This document shows, one piece after another, positions 1-9,289 of a DNA stretch of 64,000 bases. Position 1 is the stretch's first letter. The number at the start of each line of letters is the position of its first letter. The position numbers and the translations under genes are program-made. Under the pieces are notes generated by a model. The model worked only from the letters and a program-made list of their open reading frames with translations, had not been told where the DNA came from and searched no databases. This stretch comes from Ructibacterium sp965146665 (GTDB lineage: Bacteria; Bacillota; Clostridia; Monoglobales; Monoglobaceae), in contig CBCTHE010000012.1 in the NCBI GenBank assembly GCA_965146665.1, forward strand, positions 28,576 through 92,575, given 5' to 3'.

Positions 1-796
1 CCTCAATCTCATCCATATTCTTCCCGGTCACCGCGGAATAAATGCTCATAAGGTTTTCAACGCCCGCCTTGCCCTCGCCCCGGCACACCTCAGCGCCGGA
101 GTCTGTCACCGCCCGCTTGATCTTGCGGACCGCGGTGTCAATGGGATCCAGAAGCAGGATGTAACCGTTCTCATTGGTGTCGGATTTTGACATCTTCTGT
201 GTGGGATCCTGGAGGCTCATGATCCGGGCGCCCACCTTGGGGATATAGCCGTCCGGAACCTTAAATGTCTCGCTGTAGGCATTGTTAAACCGGTTTGCAA
301 GGTCGCGGGTCAGCTCCAGATGCTGTTTCTGATCCTCTCCCACCGGCACAAGATCCGCCTGATACAGCAGAATATCGGCGGCCATCAGGGATGGATAGGT
401 GAACAGGCCCGCATTGATATTGTTCTCATGCTTCCGGGATTTGTCCTTAAACTGGGTCATGCGCGACAGCTCACCCATATAGGTGTTGCAGGTCAGTATC
501 CAGGAAAGTTGGGCATGCGCCGGAACGTGGGACTGGAAAAAAATTGGGCTCTTTTCCGGATCCAGCCCGCAGGCGATAAACAGCGCCAGAAGGTCCATAG
601 CGTTCTTCCGAAAATCTTTGGGGACCTGGCGCACAGTGATTGTGTGCAGGTCCGCCAGCATATAGAAACATTCGTATTCGTCAGTTTCCTGCAGGTTCAC
701 CCAGTTCCTGAGCGCCCCTACATAATTCCCGAGGGTCAAAGGCCCGGAGGGCTGGATTCCACTGAGAATTCTCTTTTTTACATTCGTTTCGCTCAT
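1..796 (-). CDS. trpS: Tryptophan--tRNA ligase (3' part outside window)
   Basis: Class I aminoacyl-tRNA synthetase that charges tRNA-Trp in the cytoplasm. Translating the minus strand from the ATG at 796 gives 265 residues beginning MSETNVKKRILSGIQPSGPL. The SGIQPSG...LGNYVG stretch is the TrpRS version of the HIGH signature, and KMSKS appears near residue 205, so the Rossmann catalytic domain is complete. The C-terminal anticodon-binding part runs off the left edge of the window. The start lies one base after the stop of the upstream aminotransferase gene (TAAGATG), which suggests co-transcription. No T-box or leader fits between the two genes. Identity is secure; only the C-terminus is unseen. 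Confidence 0.95.
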   Translation of the reverse strand, partial: MSETNVKKRILSGIQPSGPLTLGNYVGALRNWVNLQETDEYECFYMLADLHTITVRQVPKDFRKNAMDLLALFIACGLDPEKSPIFFQSHVPAHAQLSWILTCNTYMGELSRMTQFKDKSRKHENNINAGLFTYPSLMAADILLYQADLVPVGEDQKQHLELTRDLANRFNNAYSETFKVPDGYIPKVGARIMSLQDPTQKMSKSDTNENGYILLLDPIDTAVRKIKRAVTDSGAEVCRGEGKAGVENLMSIYSAVTGKNMDEIE

Positions 797-797
797 C

Positions 798-1997
798 TTA
801 TTCACCCACCACTTCTTTCAGCACGTCACCCAGAATCCGGATTCCTTTTTTAATATCCGCCTCTGACGCGGTGGAGTAATTCATCCGGAAGGTGCTGTAG
901 GAGGCCCGGTCATCAATCATGGTGGTTGAGCCCGGCACAAAGGCAACCCCTTTTTCCAGCGCCTTTTCCATGACCGCCTTGCTGTCATACTGCTCCGGCA
1001 TGGTGCAGAACAGGAACAGGCCGCCCTGGGGGCAGGTGTACGTCACACAGGCCGGGAAATATTCGTCCATGCAATCCATCATTAGTCTGCATTTTCTGCC
1101 GTATACCTCACAAAGCTTTGCGATATGCGCGTCTATGTCAAAACGGGTCACAAATTCATAGGCGATCATCTGGGAAAGCACATTGGTATGTACGTCCTGC
1201 ACCTGCTTGCAGATAATCATCCGCTCCATCAGCGCCGGATCACAGCTGGTAAAGCCCAGGCGCAGACCCGGGGACAGGATCTTGGAAAAGGAGCCGAGAT
1301 ATGCCACACGGCCGTTTTTGTCCATGGATTTGATGGTGGGAACATCCTCGCCGGCAAACCGGAGCTCACCATAGGGATTGTCCTCAAAAATCATGAAGTC
1401 ATAGGTATCCGCAAGCTCCAGAAGGCGCTTCCGTTTCGCCGGGGACATGGTGATCCCAGACGGGTTCTGAAAGGTCGCAATGGTATACAGAATCTTGACA
1501 TTGGGGTGGGCCTTCAGCAGGTCTTCCAGCTTTTCCATATCCATGCCGTCGGCCTCCACCGGCACGCCATAAATCTCGGCATTGTTAGAACGGAACGCAT
1601 TGAGCCCGCCCACAAAGCTGGGCTCCTCGCAGATGACGCCGTCGCCGGGATTCAGCAGGGATTTTGAAGCCAGATCAATCCCCTGCTGGCCGCCGCTGAC
1701 AATGATCGTCTCGTCCCTGTCACTGATAATCCCCTGCCGGGTCAGCCGGTCCTTCACCCACTGGCGCAGGGGGGCATAACCCTCTGTGACGCCGTACTGC
1801 AGGGCTACCTCCCCCTGATTGACCAGAATATCCGCCGCGATCTCAGCCAGTTCCTTTTTGGGGAACAGGGCGGGGTCGGGCGCGCCGCCAGCAAACGAGA
1901 TGATGCCAGGCTTTGCCAAAAGCTTAAAGATCTCACGGATGGCGGATGCCTCCAAATGCTTTACCTTATCTGAAAATTTTGTCTGAATATCCTGCAT
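798..1997 (-). CDS. PLP-dependent aminotransferase, class I/II (LysN / MocR-like family)
   Basis: Fold-type I aminotransferase of 399 residues, the family's usual length. It has an N-terminal region with FAGGAPDP, the substrate/PLP motif FEDNPYG (D206, Y209) and the Schiff-base lysine in SFSKILSPGLRLG (K239). Proteins of this shape are annotated as 2-aminoadipate transaminase-like or aromatic/branched-chain aminotransferases. The sequence alone does not fix the substrate. It is free-standing, without the GntR DNA-binding domain of true MocR regulators. The ATG follows an AGGAGAG-type ribosome binding site. It is directly upstream of trpS with one base between the genes, so a role in aromatic amino-acid metabolism is possible but is inference. 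Confidence 0.9.
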   Translation of the reverse strand: MQDIQTKFSDKVKHLEASAIREIFKLLAKPGIISFAGGAPDPALFPKKELAEIAADILVNQGEVALQYGVTEGYAPLRQWVKDRLTRQGIISDRDETIIVSGGQQGIDLASKSLLNPGDGVICEEPSFVGGLNAFRSNNAEIYGVPVEADGMDMEKLEDLLKAHPNVKILYTIATFQNPSGITMSPAKRKRLLELADTYDFMIFEDNPYGELRFAGEDVPTIKSMDKNGRVAYLGSFSKILSPGLRLGFTSCDPALMERMIICKQVQDVHTNVLSQMIAYEFVTRFDIDAHIAKLCEVYGRKCRLMMDCMDEYFPACVTYTCPQGGLFLFCTMPEQYDSKAVMEKALEKGVAFVPGSTTMIDDRASYSTFRMNYSTASEADIKKGIRILGDVLKEVVGE

Positions 1998-2056
1998 GAT
2001 GTTTCTCTCCTTTCAACCGCCCGAACCTCTGCCGGACGAAACTGCAATCAGATTCC

Positions 2057-2317
2057 TCAGTCCCGGGAATCCTTCCAATACCTGCTCACAACGGCCGCAA
2101 CGGCCACCAAAGCAGCCGCGAGCATCACCAGATTGCTCACGATTTCCAAAGCCTGTTTAAAGCGGATCAGGCGCATGCTGCGCTTCATCTTCCGCTTATT
2201 GCGCCGGTAGCTCCGTCCCATTCTGCCCGCGGCGTTTTCCACATAGCTTCCCGCCTGCTTCACATAGGGCGCCGCAAAATCCACCGCCTCATCCCTGTAC
2301 TCCTGCCATTTGCTCAT
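2057..2317 (-). CDS. Small membrane protein, YtxH-like
   Basis: 86-residue protein with an amphipathic, basic N-terminal two thirds (a cluster of R and K around residues 36-50, including RRNKRKMKR) and one hydrophobic segment near residues 60-78, then a short charged tail. This layout recalls the small YtxH-type membrane-associated proteins of Firmicutes, but no diagnostic motif is visible. A good ribosome binding site (AGGTTATCC preceded by GGAGG-like bases) and strong coding bias support that it is real. It lies between hpt and the aminotransferase gene on the same strand and may be part of their transcript. Function unknown. Confidence 0.6.
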   Translation of the reverse strand: MSKWQEYRDEAVDFAAPYVKQAGSYVENAAGRMGRSYRRNKRKMKRSMRLIRFKQALEIVSNLVMLAAALVAVAAVVSRYWKDSRD

Positions 2318-2351
2318 AGGATAACCTCCTTTTCCGGATCCCCATCGGGAT

Positions 2352-2894
2352 TCACTCAGCGTTTACCAGTTCTACCTCCGCTATGTAGGGCAGCTGGCGG
2401 AACCGCTCGCCGCAGTCCAGACCATAGCCCACGATAAATTTATCCGGTATTTCAAACCCGGTATAGTCCGCCTCAAATTCAACCTGTCGCCGGGATGGCT
2501 TGCTCAGCAGGGAGCAGACCCGGATGGATTTGGGCTTTCTCTGCTTCAGCAGGGGTACCAGCTGTGAAAGCGTATGCCCGGAATCCACAATGTCCTCGGC
2601 CAGAAGCACATGCTTTCCGGCGATATCCACATCCACATCCTTCTTGATAGTCAGCCTCCCGGAGCTCTCGGTTCCGTTTCCATAGCTGGAAACCTGCATA
2701 AAGTAGATCTGCACATCGCCGGAAAGCTGCCGCACCAGATCTGAGATAAACACAAAGCACCCCTTCAGGATTCCGATCACGATCAGCTCTCCCTCCGGAT
2801 AATCCCGGTTTACCGCCTCCGCCAGTTCTGTCACCCGCCGATTGATCTGTTCCTCGGTCAGCAGTACCTCACCGACCTTCATCAACTGTGTCAT
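2352..2894 (-). CDS. hpt: Hypoxanthine phosphoribosyltransferase
   Basis: Purine salvage enzyme converting hypoxanthine or guanine plus PRPP into IMP or GMP in the cytoplasm. The protein is 180 residues, normal for the bacterial family. The PRPP-binding signature LLAEDIVDSGHT is at about residues 97-108, the GILKGC loop at about 41-46 and the purine-contacting KFIVGYGLDCGERFR near 153-167. The ATG at 2894 lies inside the end of tilS (26-bp overlap), and tilS-hpt translational coupling is common in Firmicutes. A second in-frame ATG four codons later is an alternative start. Confidence 0.95.
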   Translation of the reverse strand: MTQLMKVGEVLLTEEQINRRVTELAEAVNRDYPEGELIVIGILKGCFVFISDLVRQLSGDVQIYFMQVSSYGNGTESSGRLTIKKDVDVDIAGKHVLLAEDIVDSGHTLSQLVPLLKQRKPKSIRVCSLLSKPSRRQVEFEADYTGFEIPDKFIVGYGLDCGERFRQLPYIAEVELVNAE

Positions 2895-4308
2895 AGGTAA
2901 TCACCAATCCTCTCTTTGAATCATCTCCTATTTTATAAGGCTCCGCGATCCGGCGTCCGATCACCGCTACCACCTCTCCGCCATCCGCGCAGAGCAGCGG
3001 AACGGTTCCCCGCTCCAGCCGGGGGATTTTAAGGTCAATCATAAAATCCTTCAGCTTTCTGGTCCGTCCGTCCCGGTATACGGCGATTCTGTCTCCCCGC
3101 CGCCGGGTCCGGACCTCCAGGGAAAGGTCCCGCACTTTATCATAGTCCAGAATCATCTGGTTGGGCCGGAGTACAGCATCCGGATCTCCTAATTCCAGCG
3201 TCACGCTCCAGTCCTCCATATCATAGGTCCTGCCCAGCTCCACAGCATAGTGAATGCTGTCAGAAAACGCCGGACGTTCCCGCTGCGCGGCCGTCTCCTC
3301 CAGTGTTTCAAAAGCCAGCCAGCCATAGCGTACCGCTGCCCGGAGCCCCCCCGGCAGTTCAGCCTGTGCCCCGGTCTCCTTTTCCAGCAGATCCAGAACC
3401 GCATCAACATGGCGCCGCTCCAGCGCGTAGGCATCGCCCATGGCATCCCGGGCCGCCAGCCGAACCAGCCGGATCCGGACACAGGGCTCCACCATGGCAA
3501 GGGATGCGATGTCCAGCACCACCGGCTTTTTCGCCGGGGCCGGACTGTTGATCCGCCGGTACAGCCGACGCGTATAGCCGTCGATAAAGCCGCCGTCCTC
3601 TGCCATGTTTTCCGCCAGAACGGAAAGGGTCTGTACGATTCCGGGGTTGAACTGCGCCTGCAGTTCCGGAATCAGCTGATTCCGGATGCGGTTTCGGGTA
3701 TAGCTGTTCTCCCCATTGGTACTGTCTGTGCAATAGCGCAGGCCATGAGCCGCGCAATAGGCCTCAATCTCCTCCCGCTCCACATCCAGAAGCGGCCGGA
3801 TGACGCCGTCCCGCCGGCAGTATTGGATGCCGGCCAGGCCGTCGATCCCGGTGCCCCGCAGAATCCGCATGAGAACAGTCTCCGCCTGGTCGTTCCGGTT
3901 GTGCGCGGTGGCTGTCTTTGTGATTCCCTGTTCGCCGGCAATCCGGCTGAAAAAACGGTAACGCGCAAGACGTCCGGCAGTCTCAAGGGAGATTCCCTCC
4001 TCCTTGGCCAGCTCCCGCACCTGTATATTTTCTTCAAATAAAGGGACGTCCCACCGGGCGCAGAGTGACCGGACAAATTCCTGGTCCCGGTCCGCCTCCT
4101 CACCGCGGATCCCATGGTTCACATGGGCCGCCAGAACCCGGATTCCAAGCTCCCCCTGCAGAGCCCAGAGGACATGGAGCAGGCAGACGGAATCCGCGCC
4201 GCCGGAGATCCCCACCAGCACCGACTCCCCTGGGGCAAGCATATCATGCCGTCTGATTGTTTGGCGGACTTTTTCAGGTACCCGCTGTCCTGTTGTTTCA
4301 CATTGCAT
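2869..4308 (-). CDS. tilS: tRNA(Ile)-lysidine synthase
   Basis: Modifies C34 of tRNA-Ile(CAU) to lysidine so that it reads AUA, an essential step in most bacteria. The 479-residue protein has the N-type ATP pyrophosphatase P-loop SGGADS at residues 35-40, the AAHVNHGIRGEEAD region characteristic of TilS, the conserved AHNRNDQAETVLMRI segment, and a C-terminal TilS_C domain with KLKDFMIDLKIPR near residue 405. The ATG overlaps the dnaB stop (ATGCAATGTGA) and the 3' end overlaps hpt, so dnaB-tilS-hpt is a tightly coupled transcript. It has the usual long architecture with a substrate-binding middle domain. Confidence 0.95.
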   Translation of the reverse strand: MQCETTGQRVPEKVRQTIRRHDMLAPGESVLVGISGGADSVCLLHVLWALQGELGIRVLAAHVNHGIRGEEADRDQEFVRSLCARWDVPLFEENIQVRELAKEEGISLETAGRLARYRFFSRIAGEQGITKTATAHNRNDQAETVLMRILRGTGIDGLAGIQYCRRDGVIRPLLDVEREEIEAYCAAHGLRYCTDSTNGENSYTRNRIRNQLIPELQAQFNPGIVQTLSVLAENMAEDGGFIDGYTRRLYRRINSPAPAKKPVVLDIASLAMVEPCVRIRLVRLAARDAMGDAYALERRHVDAVLDLLEKETGAQAELPGGLRAAVRYGWLAFETLEETAAQRERPAFSDSIHYAVELGRTYDMEDWSVTLELGDPDAVLRPNQMILDYDKVRDLSLEVRTRRRGDRIAVYRDGRTRKLKDFMIDLKIPRLERGTVPLLCADGGEVVAVIGRRIAEPYKIGDDSKRGLVITYDTVDEGR

Positions 4309-5671
4309 GGTCGCCGCTCCAGTCTGTAAACATGGTATATTCCCCGATCCAGGTCAGGTATTCATAACCAACCTCACCGTTTCGATGCTTTGCAAAGTTA
4401 CATTTGGCCTTATTGGGCTCTTCCGCGTCCTCATGATAATAGCCGTCCCGGTGCAGGAACATAACCATATCCGCGTCCTGCTCAATGGCACCGGAATCAC
4501 GCAGGTCGCTCAAAAGCGGCTCGCGCTTTTCCTTGTCCGAAGCACGGCTGAGCTGGGACAGGGCAATGATCGGGATGTTGAGATCATTGGCCAGAATCTT
4601 GAGAGTACGGGATATTTCTGAGATCTCCTGCTGGCGGCTCCCCCCCTTGGAGGAACCGGAAATCAGCTGTAAATAGTCGATGACCACCATATCCAAACCC
4701 TTGTCCAGCATCAGCTTCCGGCACCGGGCGCCGATTTCGCTGACCGTGATGCTTGAGGTATCATCCACATAGATGCCGGCCTGGGCCAAAGCGGCAATGG
4801 CATTGCCGATCTTTCCCCATTCATCATCCTTAATATCCCCTTTTTTGATCTTTTCCGAATTGAGCTTTGCCTCACCGCTGAGCAGACGGTTCGCCAGCTG
4901 GACGCCCGGCATCTCCAGACTGAAAATGGCCACGTTTTTCTTGGCCTTAACCGCGACATTCTGCGCGATGTTCAAAGCAAAGCTGGTCTTTCCCATGGCT
5001 GGCCGCGCCGCCAGAATAATCAGCTCCGACGCGTGCAGTCCGGAGGTCCGGCGGTCAATGTCCAGAAAGCCGGTTGGAATCCCGGTGACCGCGTCCGTCC
5101 GTTTGGAAAGCGTCTCCAGCTTTTCCAGGCTCTCGTCCAGATACCGGCCGATATGGACCAGGCCCCGGCTGCTGCGGTCCTGGGATATGTCAATGATGGA
5201 CTGCTGCGCAGCGGCCAGAATATCGTCTGTCTCCTCATCCCCGCGGTAGCACTTCCCCCGGATTTCGTCCGCCATGCGGATCATCCGCCGCTGTACCGCC
5301 TTGTTCTTGACAATGTTTGCATAATAGCCCACGCTGTCAATGGAGGGCACCAGATTCGCAACCTCTACCACAAAGGCGATGCCGCCGATCTTTTCCAGGG
5401 ACCCGCGGAGGGTCAGATGCTCTTTCAGGGTGACCAGATCAATGGGGGTCCCCAGATTATAGAGCTCAACAATGGCCTCAAAAAGCTCCTGATGCCTGCT
5501 GATATAAAAGTCCTCGCCCCGCACCTTGCCCAGCACGTCCGGAATGCAGTTCCGATCCAGATACATGGCGCCCAGCACGGACTGCTCCGCCTCATTGCTG
5601 AACGGCATGGCCATTTCAGCCGGATTCTCCGGCTCCATGGGGGGCATTGGGCTCATTGGTTCTTCAATCAT
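4298..5671 (-). CDS. dnaB: Replicative DNA helicase DnaB
   Basis: Hexameric 5'-3' replication fork helicase. From the chosen ATG (residue 1 = M of MIEEP) it is 457 residues: an N-terminal DnaB_N domain beginning at SNEAEQSVLGAMYLD, a linker, then a RecA-like ATPase core with Walker A ARPAMGKTS at about 222-230, Walker B VVIDYLQL, and the C-terminal SGAIEQDADMVMFLHRD. The start was chosen because AGGTGA lies 7-8 bases before the ATG at 5671. The frame stays open to a GTG at 5731 and an ATG at 5716, which would add 15-20 residues to a Pro/Met/Glu-rich leader. It follows rplI, the classic rplI-dnaB pairing. Confidence 0.95.
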   Translation of the reverse strand: MIEEPMSPMPPMEPENPAEMAMPFSNEAEQSVLGAMYLDRNCIPDVLGKVRGEDFYISRHQELFEAIVELYNLGTPIDLVTLKEHLTLRGSLEKIGGIAFVVEVANLVPSIDSVGYYANIVKNKAVQRRMIRMADEIRGKCYRGDEETDDILAAAQQSIIDISQDRSSRGLVHIGRYLDESLEKLETLSKRTDAVTGIPTGFLDIDRRTSGLHASELIILAARPAMGKTSFALNIAQNVAVKAKKNVAIFSLEMPGVQLANRLLSGEAKLNSEKIKKGDIKDDEWGKIGNAIAALAQAGIYVDDTSSITVSEIGARCRKLMLDKGLDMVVIDYLQLISGSSKGGSRQQEISEISRTLKILANDLNIPIIALSQLSRASDKEKREPLLSDLRDSGAIEQDADMVMFLHRDGYYHEDAEEPNKAKCNFAKHRNGEVGYEYLTWIGEYTMFTDWSGDHAM

Positions 5672-5748
5672 CTGTCTTTCACCTGATCTTTCCGGTTTAT
5701 TCTGCCGTGCATCCATAGGAGAGTCGAACACATACGGCTCTCTGATGG

Positions 5749-6198
5749 CTACTTCGCCTCTGTGACCTCCACCTTAAAGGTTCCGACCACTTTGGGGTAC
5801 AGCGTCACGTTGACATCCCGGATCCCGCAGGTCTTGATGCCGTCCGGCAGGTCGATTTTACGCTTGTCCACTTCAATGTTGAATTGTTCCTTTAGGGCCT
5901 GTGCCACATCCTTGGAGGTGATGGAGCCAAAGAGCTTCCCCTCTTTGCCCGCCTTGGCGGAGAGCTTCACCTTGACGTCCTTCATCCGCTCCGCAATGTT
6001 GGCGGCCTTGAGTTCCTCCTGGTTCCGCTTATACTGCTCGGCGCCCTTCTTCCCCTCCAGCTCATTCATCGCCTGCTTGGTGGCAAGCTTTGCAAGCCCC
6101 TTGGGGAGCAAAAAGTTATTGGCATAGCCGTCGCTGACATTGATCAGATCCCCTTTTTTCCCCTGGGATTTTACATCCTGTGTCAAAATTACCTTCAT
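5749..6198 (-). CDS. rplI: 50S ribosomal protein L9
   Basis: 149 residues, the standard length. The protein binds 23S rRNA domain V with its N-terminal domain and projects a long helix and C-terminal domain from the ribosome. The L9 signature is visible as GYANNFLLPKGLA at about residues 24-36, followed by the lysine/glutamate-rich connecting helix and a C-terminal GSITSKDVAQAL domain. An RBS of the AGAGAGGAA type precedes the ATG. It sits between gdpP and dnaB, an arrangement widespread in Firmicutes. Confidence 0.96.
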   Translation of the reverse strand: MKVILTQDVKSQGKKGDLINVSDGYANNFLLPKGLAKLATKQAMNELEGKKGAEQYKRNQEELKAANIAERMKDVKVKLSAKAGKEGKLFGSITSKDVAQALKEQFNIEVDKRKIDLPDGIKTCGIRDVNVTLYPKVVGTFKVEVTEAK

Positions 6199-6255
6199 AT
6201 ATAATTCCTCTCTTTCTGGAAAATTTGCATAAAAAATTTACAAAAAATGAAACTA

Positions 6256-8274
6256 TTACGCCTGGGCAAAGGGCGCTTCCTCAAAAACCACCTCGTCAAT
6301 AGCGGCCCTGAGGCGCATCTCCGCAAAGCCGAGACTGTTGTTTTTCAGCTGGGCGCCCGCAATGGTGATATGTCCGCCGCCGCCGAGCTTCTCCAGAATC
6401 ACCTGCACATTGACCGAATCCAGGGACCGGCCGCTGATGATGATTCTGCCGCCCACAGCCGCCAGCACAAAGGCTGCCTCGATCCCCTTGATGTTCAAGA
6501 GCTCATCCGCGGCCTGGGCGACCACGATCTGGGTATCCTGCCCTATGTCGTCACAGACCGCAATGGCAATGTTCTTTCTGTAGACCTTGGCATGGCTGAT
6601 GATCCGGGACTTCTGAATATAGGTGTCCAGATCGTTCCGAAACAGCCGGCGCACATTGACCGGATCAACGCCCATCTTTCTGAGATAGGACGCCGCCTCA
6701 AAGGTCCGCACCCCGGTTTTGAAGGTGAAGCCTTTGGTATCCATATAAATGCCGCTGTAAAGCGATTCCGCTTCATAGCCGTCCAGATTCTGGCCATCGG
6801 CAAAATACTGGAGGATCTCGGTCACCATCTCACTGGAGGACGACGCATAGGGCTCATGATAGGTGAGCACCGTGTTCTCAATGAACTCCTCACTCCGGCG
6901 GTGGTGGTCAATCAGCACCACGTCCCTGATGTTTTTCAGCACATCCTTAAATTCCACCATGCTGGGCCGGTGAGTATCCACCACCACAAGCAGGGTCCCC
7001 TCATCAATGAGGTTCAGGGCCCGGTCCTCGCCTATGATCCGCTCCTGGTAGATCTCCCGCTCCAGAAGGCTGTCAAGGATCATGTGTGCATTGTTATGGC
7101 CGCGGTCAATGGCGATATACACGTCCGCCTTTCTGTCATGCAGGGCCCGGAACAGTCCCACAGACGCCCCGAGGCTGTCCGCGTCCCCGTTCCGGTGTCC
7201 CATGATGAGTACATTCGAGGCATGGTCCGCCAGATCCCGCAGGGCATGGGCCACAACGCGTGCCTTGACCTTTGTGCTCTTCTCAATCTCCCGGCTCTTG
7301 GCGCCGTAGAACTGGAATCCCTTGACAGTCTTGACCACCGCCTGGTCTCCGCCCCGTCCCAGCGCCATATCCAGCGCCGCCCGGGACAGCTGTTCATTCT
7401 CCCGCAGCGCGGCGCCGGATTTGCCGACGCCAATGCTGACTGTGACCGGAAGCCGGTTGCCCTGTTCGATCTTTTTGACCTCGCCCAGCACGCTGAACTT
7501 CTCCTTCAGCAGCGGCTCAAAGAGCGCCGCCTCAAAGAACACAATGAACTTGTCCCGCTCATATCTGGTGACGACGCCCTCGCCCCGCTCCACCCACTCG
7601 TTGACGCACCGCTCAATATCCCCGATCAGGGCGCCGTGGCTGGTATTGGGCGTACCCTTGAACACCTCGTCATAGTTGTCAATCATCACCGTACAGACAA
7701 TGATCTTTTTCGCCTCCAGCCGCTTCTGCAGCTGATGGAGGCCGGTCAGATCCGTAAAATACAGGCCCACCATGGTATCAACAACCTCATCCTGATTGGT
7801 CCGCACAGCCCGGCCGGTAATCCTGTAATCTCTGTCCCGGTAGGTGTATTCCTCAGGCGTGGGGTCCTCATCCTCCACAAACCGGCTGAACTGAAGCTCT
7901 GAGAAAATATCCTGCAGATATTCGCCGAAGAGATTGCCCCGGCCGACCATGTGCTCAAACTGGGTGTTATACCACTGCACCGCGCCACCGACCGTGGCCA
8001 CCACCATAGGCGACGGAAAATTCATCACCGCCGCCTTTGTGGTGTTTTCTGTACAGAACGCAAAGTTTTCCAGCTTTTCCACCAGAACCTGCTTCCGCTT
8101 TTTCGCGGCACACACGCCTGTTCCGGCAATGACCACAGAGAGCGCGATCTCCAGAACAGAGGCCACAGAGATCTCCCGGTGCCTCACCCAGCCAAGCAAA
8201 AATGTCAGCAGCCCAAAGACAAAGAACCCGCCGGCAACCACAAGGCTGTTCCGCAGGGATATGCGCTTTTCCAT
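6256..8274 (-). CDS. gdpP: Cyclic-di-AMP phosphodiesterase GdpP
   Basis: Membrane-bound hydrolase that degrades c-di-AMP to pApA and so affects K+ and osmotic homeostasis. From the ATG at 8274 it is 672 residues (B. subtilis GdpP is of similar length): two N-terminal membrane segments (about 9-30 and 42-58), a PAS-like region to about 185, a degenerate GGDEF domain (YERDKFIVFF where R-GGDEF would be), and a DHH phosphoesterase with HRNGDAD (about 361-367), VDTHRP (432-437) and LIDHHRR (454-460), then a DHHA1 domain with the GGGGH motif near the C-terminus. The longer frame reaches a GTG at 8313, but AAGGG precedes the chosen ATG. It sits between DUF2232 and rplI as in many Firmicutes. Confidence 0.95.
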   Translation of the reverse strand: MEKRISLRNSLVVAGGFFVFGLLTFLLGWVRHREISVASVLEIALSVVIAGTGVCAAKKRKQVLVEKLENFAFCTENTTKAAVMNFPSPMVVATVGGAVQWYNTQFEHMVGRGNLFGEYLQDIFSELQFSRFVEDEDPTPEEYTYRDRDYRITGRAVRTNQDEVVDTMVGLYFTDLTGLHQLQKRLEAKKIIVCTVMIDNYDEVFKGTPNTSHGALIGDIERCVNEWVERGEGVVTRYERDKFIVFFEAALFEPLLKEKFSVLGEVKKIEQGNRLPVTVSIGVGKSGAALRENEQLSRAALDMALGRGGDQAVVKTVKGFQFYGAKSREIEKSTKVKARVVAHALRDLADHASNVLIMGHRNGDADSLGASVGLFRALHDRKADVYIAIDRGHNNAHMILDSLLEREIYQERIIGEDRALNLIDEGTLLVVVDTHRPSMVEFKDVLKNIRDVVLIDHHRRSEEFIENTVLTYHEPYASSSSEMVTEILQYFADGQNLDGYEAESLYSGIYMDTKGFTFKTGVRTFEAASYLRKMGVDPVNVRRLFRNDLDTYIQKSRIISHAKVYRKNIAIAVCDDIGQDTQIVVAQAADELLNIKGIEAAFVLAAVGGRIIISGRSLDSVNVQVILEKLGGGGHITIAGAQLKNNSLGFAEMRLRAAIDEVVFEEAPFAQA

Positions 8275-8287
8275 AGCTGTCAAACCC

Positions 8288-9289
8288 TTACTCGTGCTTG
8301 ACATGATCTTCACCCGCCTTACTCAATCGCCTGAAATTAAACATTCCGTCAACCAGACCCAGAAGGATCAAAACCTGGGTAATCAGACCTATCATCACAT
8401 AGCCCGCAAGTATCGCCGCCGCGTAGATCGCCGCCCGCGCATAGCCGGAGGGGAGCTTCTCGCTGAACTTATAGTCAATCAGGGAGAAACCGCACACGCC
8501 GATAAAGGCATAGAGCAGGCCGATCATATTTTTGAGGGCCGCCGTATAAATGGTGGAATCCTTGGAAAACGAAGCCACCAGAAACATAATCATGGTCACA
8601 TAACACATACTCCGGGAGGCGTGCAGGCGGTTAAAGGGCGTGTACAGCACATGGCATATCCGAAGCCGCCGCAGAACATAAATTCCCATCATGCAGACCG
8701 CATAGCCCAGCACCACGGACGCGCCCACCACGAAGGAGGGCAGATATAAAAAGATCATCTCCCGCATCTGGTCAATCATAGTATTCAACACGGCCGTCAG
8801 GTCCTTGCCCTGGGTGCCGGCCGAAGCCAGCTTACCCATAACGCTGTTTAAAATCTGTTTTGTGTTTTCCAGCGTGCCGTCCACCAGCTTTTCAATCCCG
8901 TCTCCCCCGCCGCTGGCATTGAGCAGGATCAGCTGGAGCATAAGCCCGAACATCACCGCGCCGGCGGCGGCAAACACGGTTATCTGAAAGGAGGCCCGTT
9001 TTGAGATGGCATACCCGATTACCAGTCCGGGAAGCAGATCCACAATCCCCATCAGCAGGGCCGAAACAGGATCGCCGGTGAGCACAAACAGCACCAGTAT
9101 GCTGGCCGCGCAGGCTGTGCCCGACGTCCCGAGTCCGTGCCTGACCCCGAGAAAGATCAGCGGCGTTCCGGCCACGGCAATGGAAAACAGCGCCAAGGGC
9201 GGGACATAAACCGCGATTACAAGCAAAAGTACAGTAACAGCCGTACATACAGCGCCGTCCGCCAGCGCCTTAACCTTCGTATTTTTCAT
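8288..9289 (-). CDS. DUF2232 polytopic membrane protein (YybS-like)
   Basis: About 333 residues with roughly eight hydrophobic segments. The N-terminal segment TVLLLVIAVYVPPLALFSIAVA and a C-terminal cluster ending in a short charged tail match the YybS/DUF2232 family that usually precedes gdpP in Firmicutes. Its biochemical role is not established; a transporter- or energy-coupling-factor-like fold has been suggested for the family. The ATG at 9289 was chosen for the GGAAAGG six bases upstream; an earlier in-frame ATG exists at 9304. It overlaps the 3' end of the MazG-like gene, and its own stop lies inside the extended gdpP frame, so the genes are coupled. Confidence 0.85.
   Translation of the reverse strand: MKNTKVKALADGAVCTAVTVLLLVIAVYVPPLALFSIAVAGTPLIFLGVRHGLGTSGTACAASILVLFVLTGDPVSALLMGIVDLLPGLVIGYAISKRASFQITVFAAAGAVMFGLMLQLILLNASGGGDGIEKLVDGTLENTKQILNSVMGKLASAGTQGKDLTAVLNTMIDQMREMIFLYLPSFVVGASVVLGYAVCMMGIYVLRRLRICHVLYTPFNRLHASRSMCYVTMIMFLVASFSKDSTIYTAALKNMIGLLYAFIGVCGFSLIDYKFSEKLPSGYARAAIYAAAILAGYVMIGLITQVLILLGLVDGMFNFRRLSKAGEDHVKHE

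Noticed and set aside
6247..7902. 551-codon open frame on the plus strand
   Set aside because: It is the reverse-strand shadow of gdpP. No RBS, no recognisable domains, and composition follows the codon bias of the real gene.
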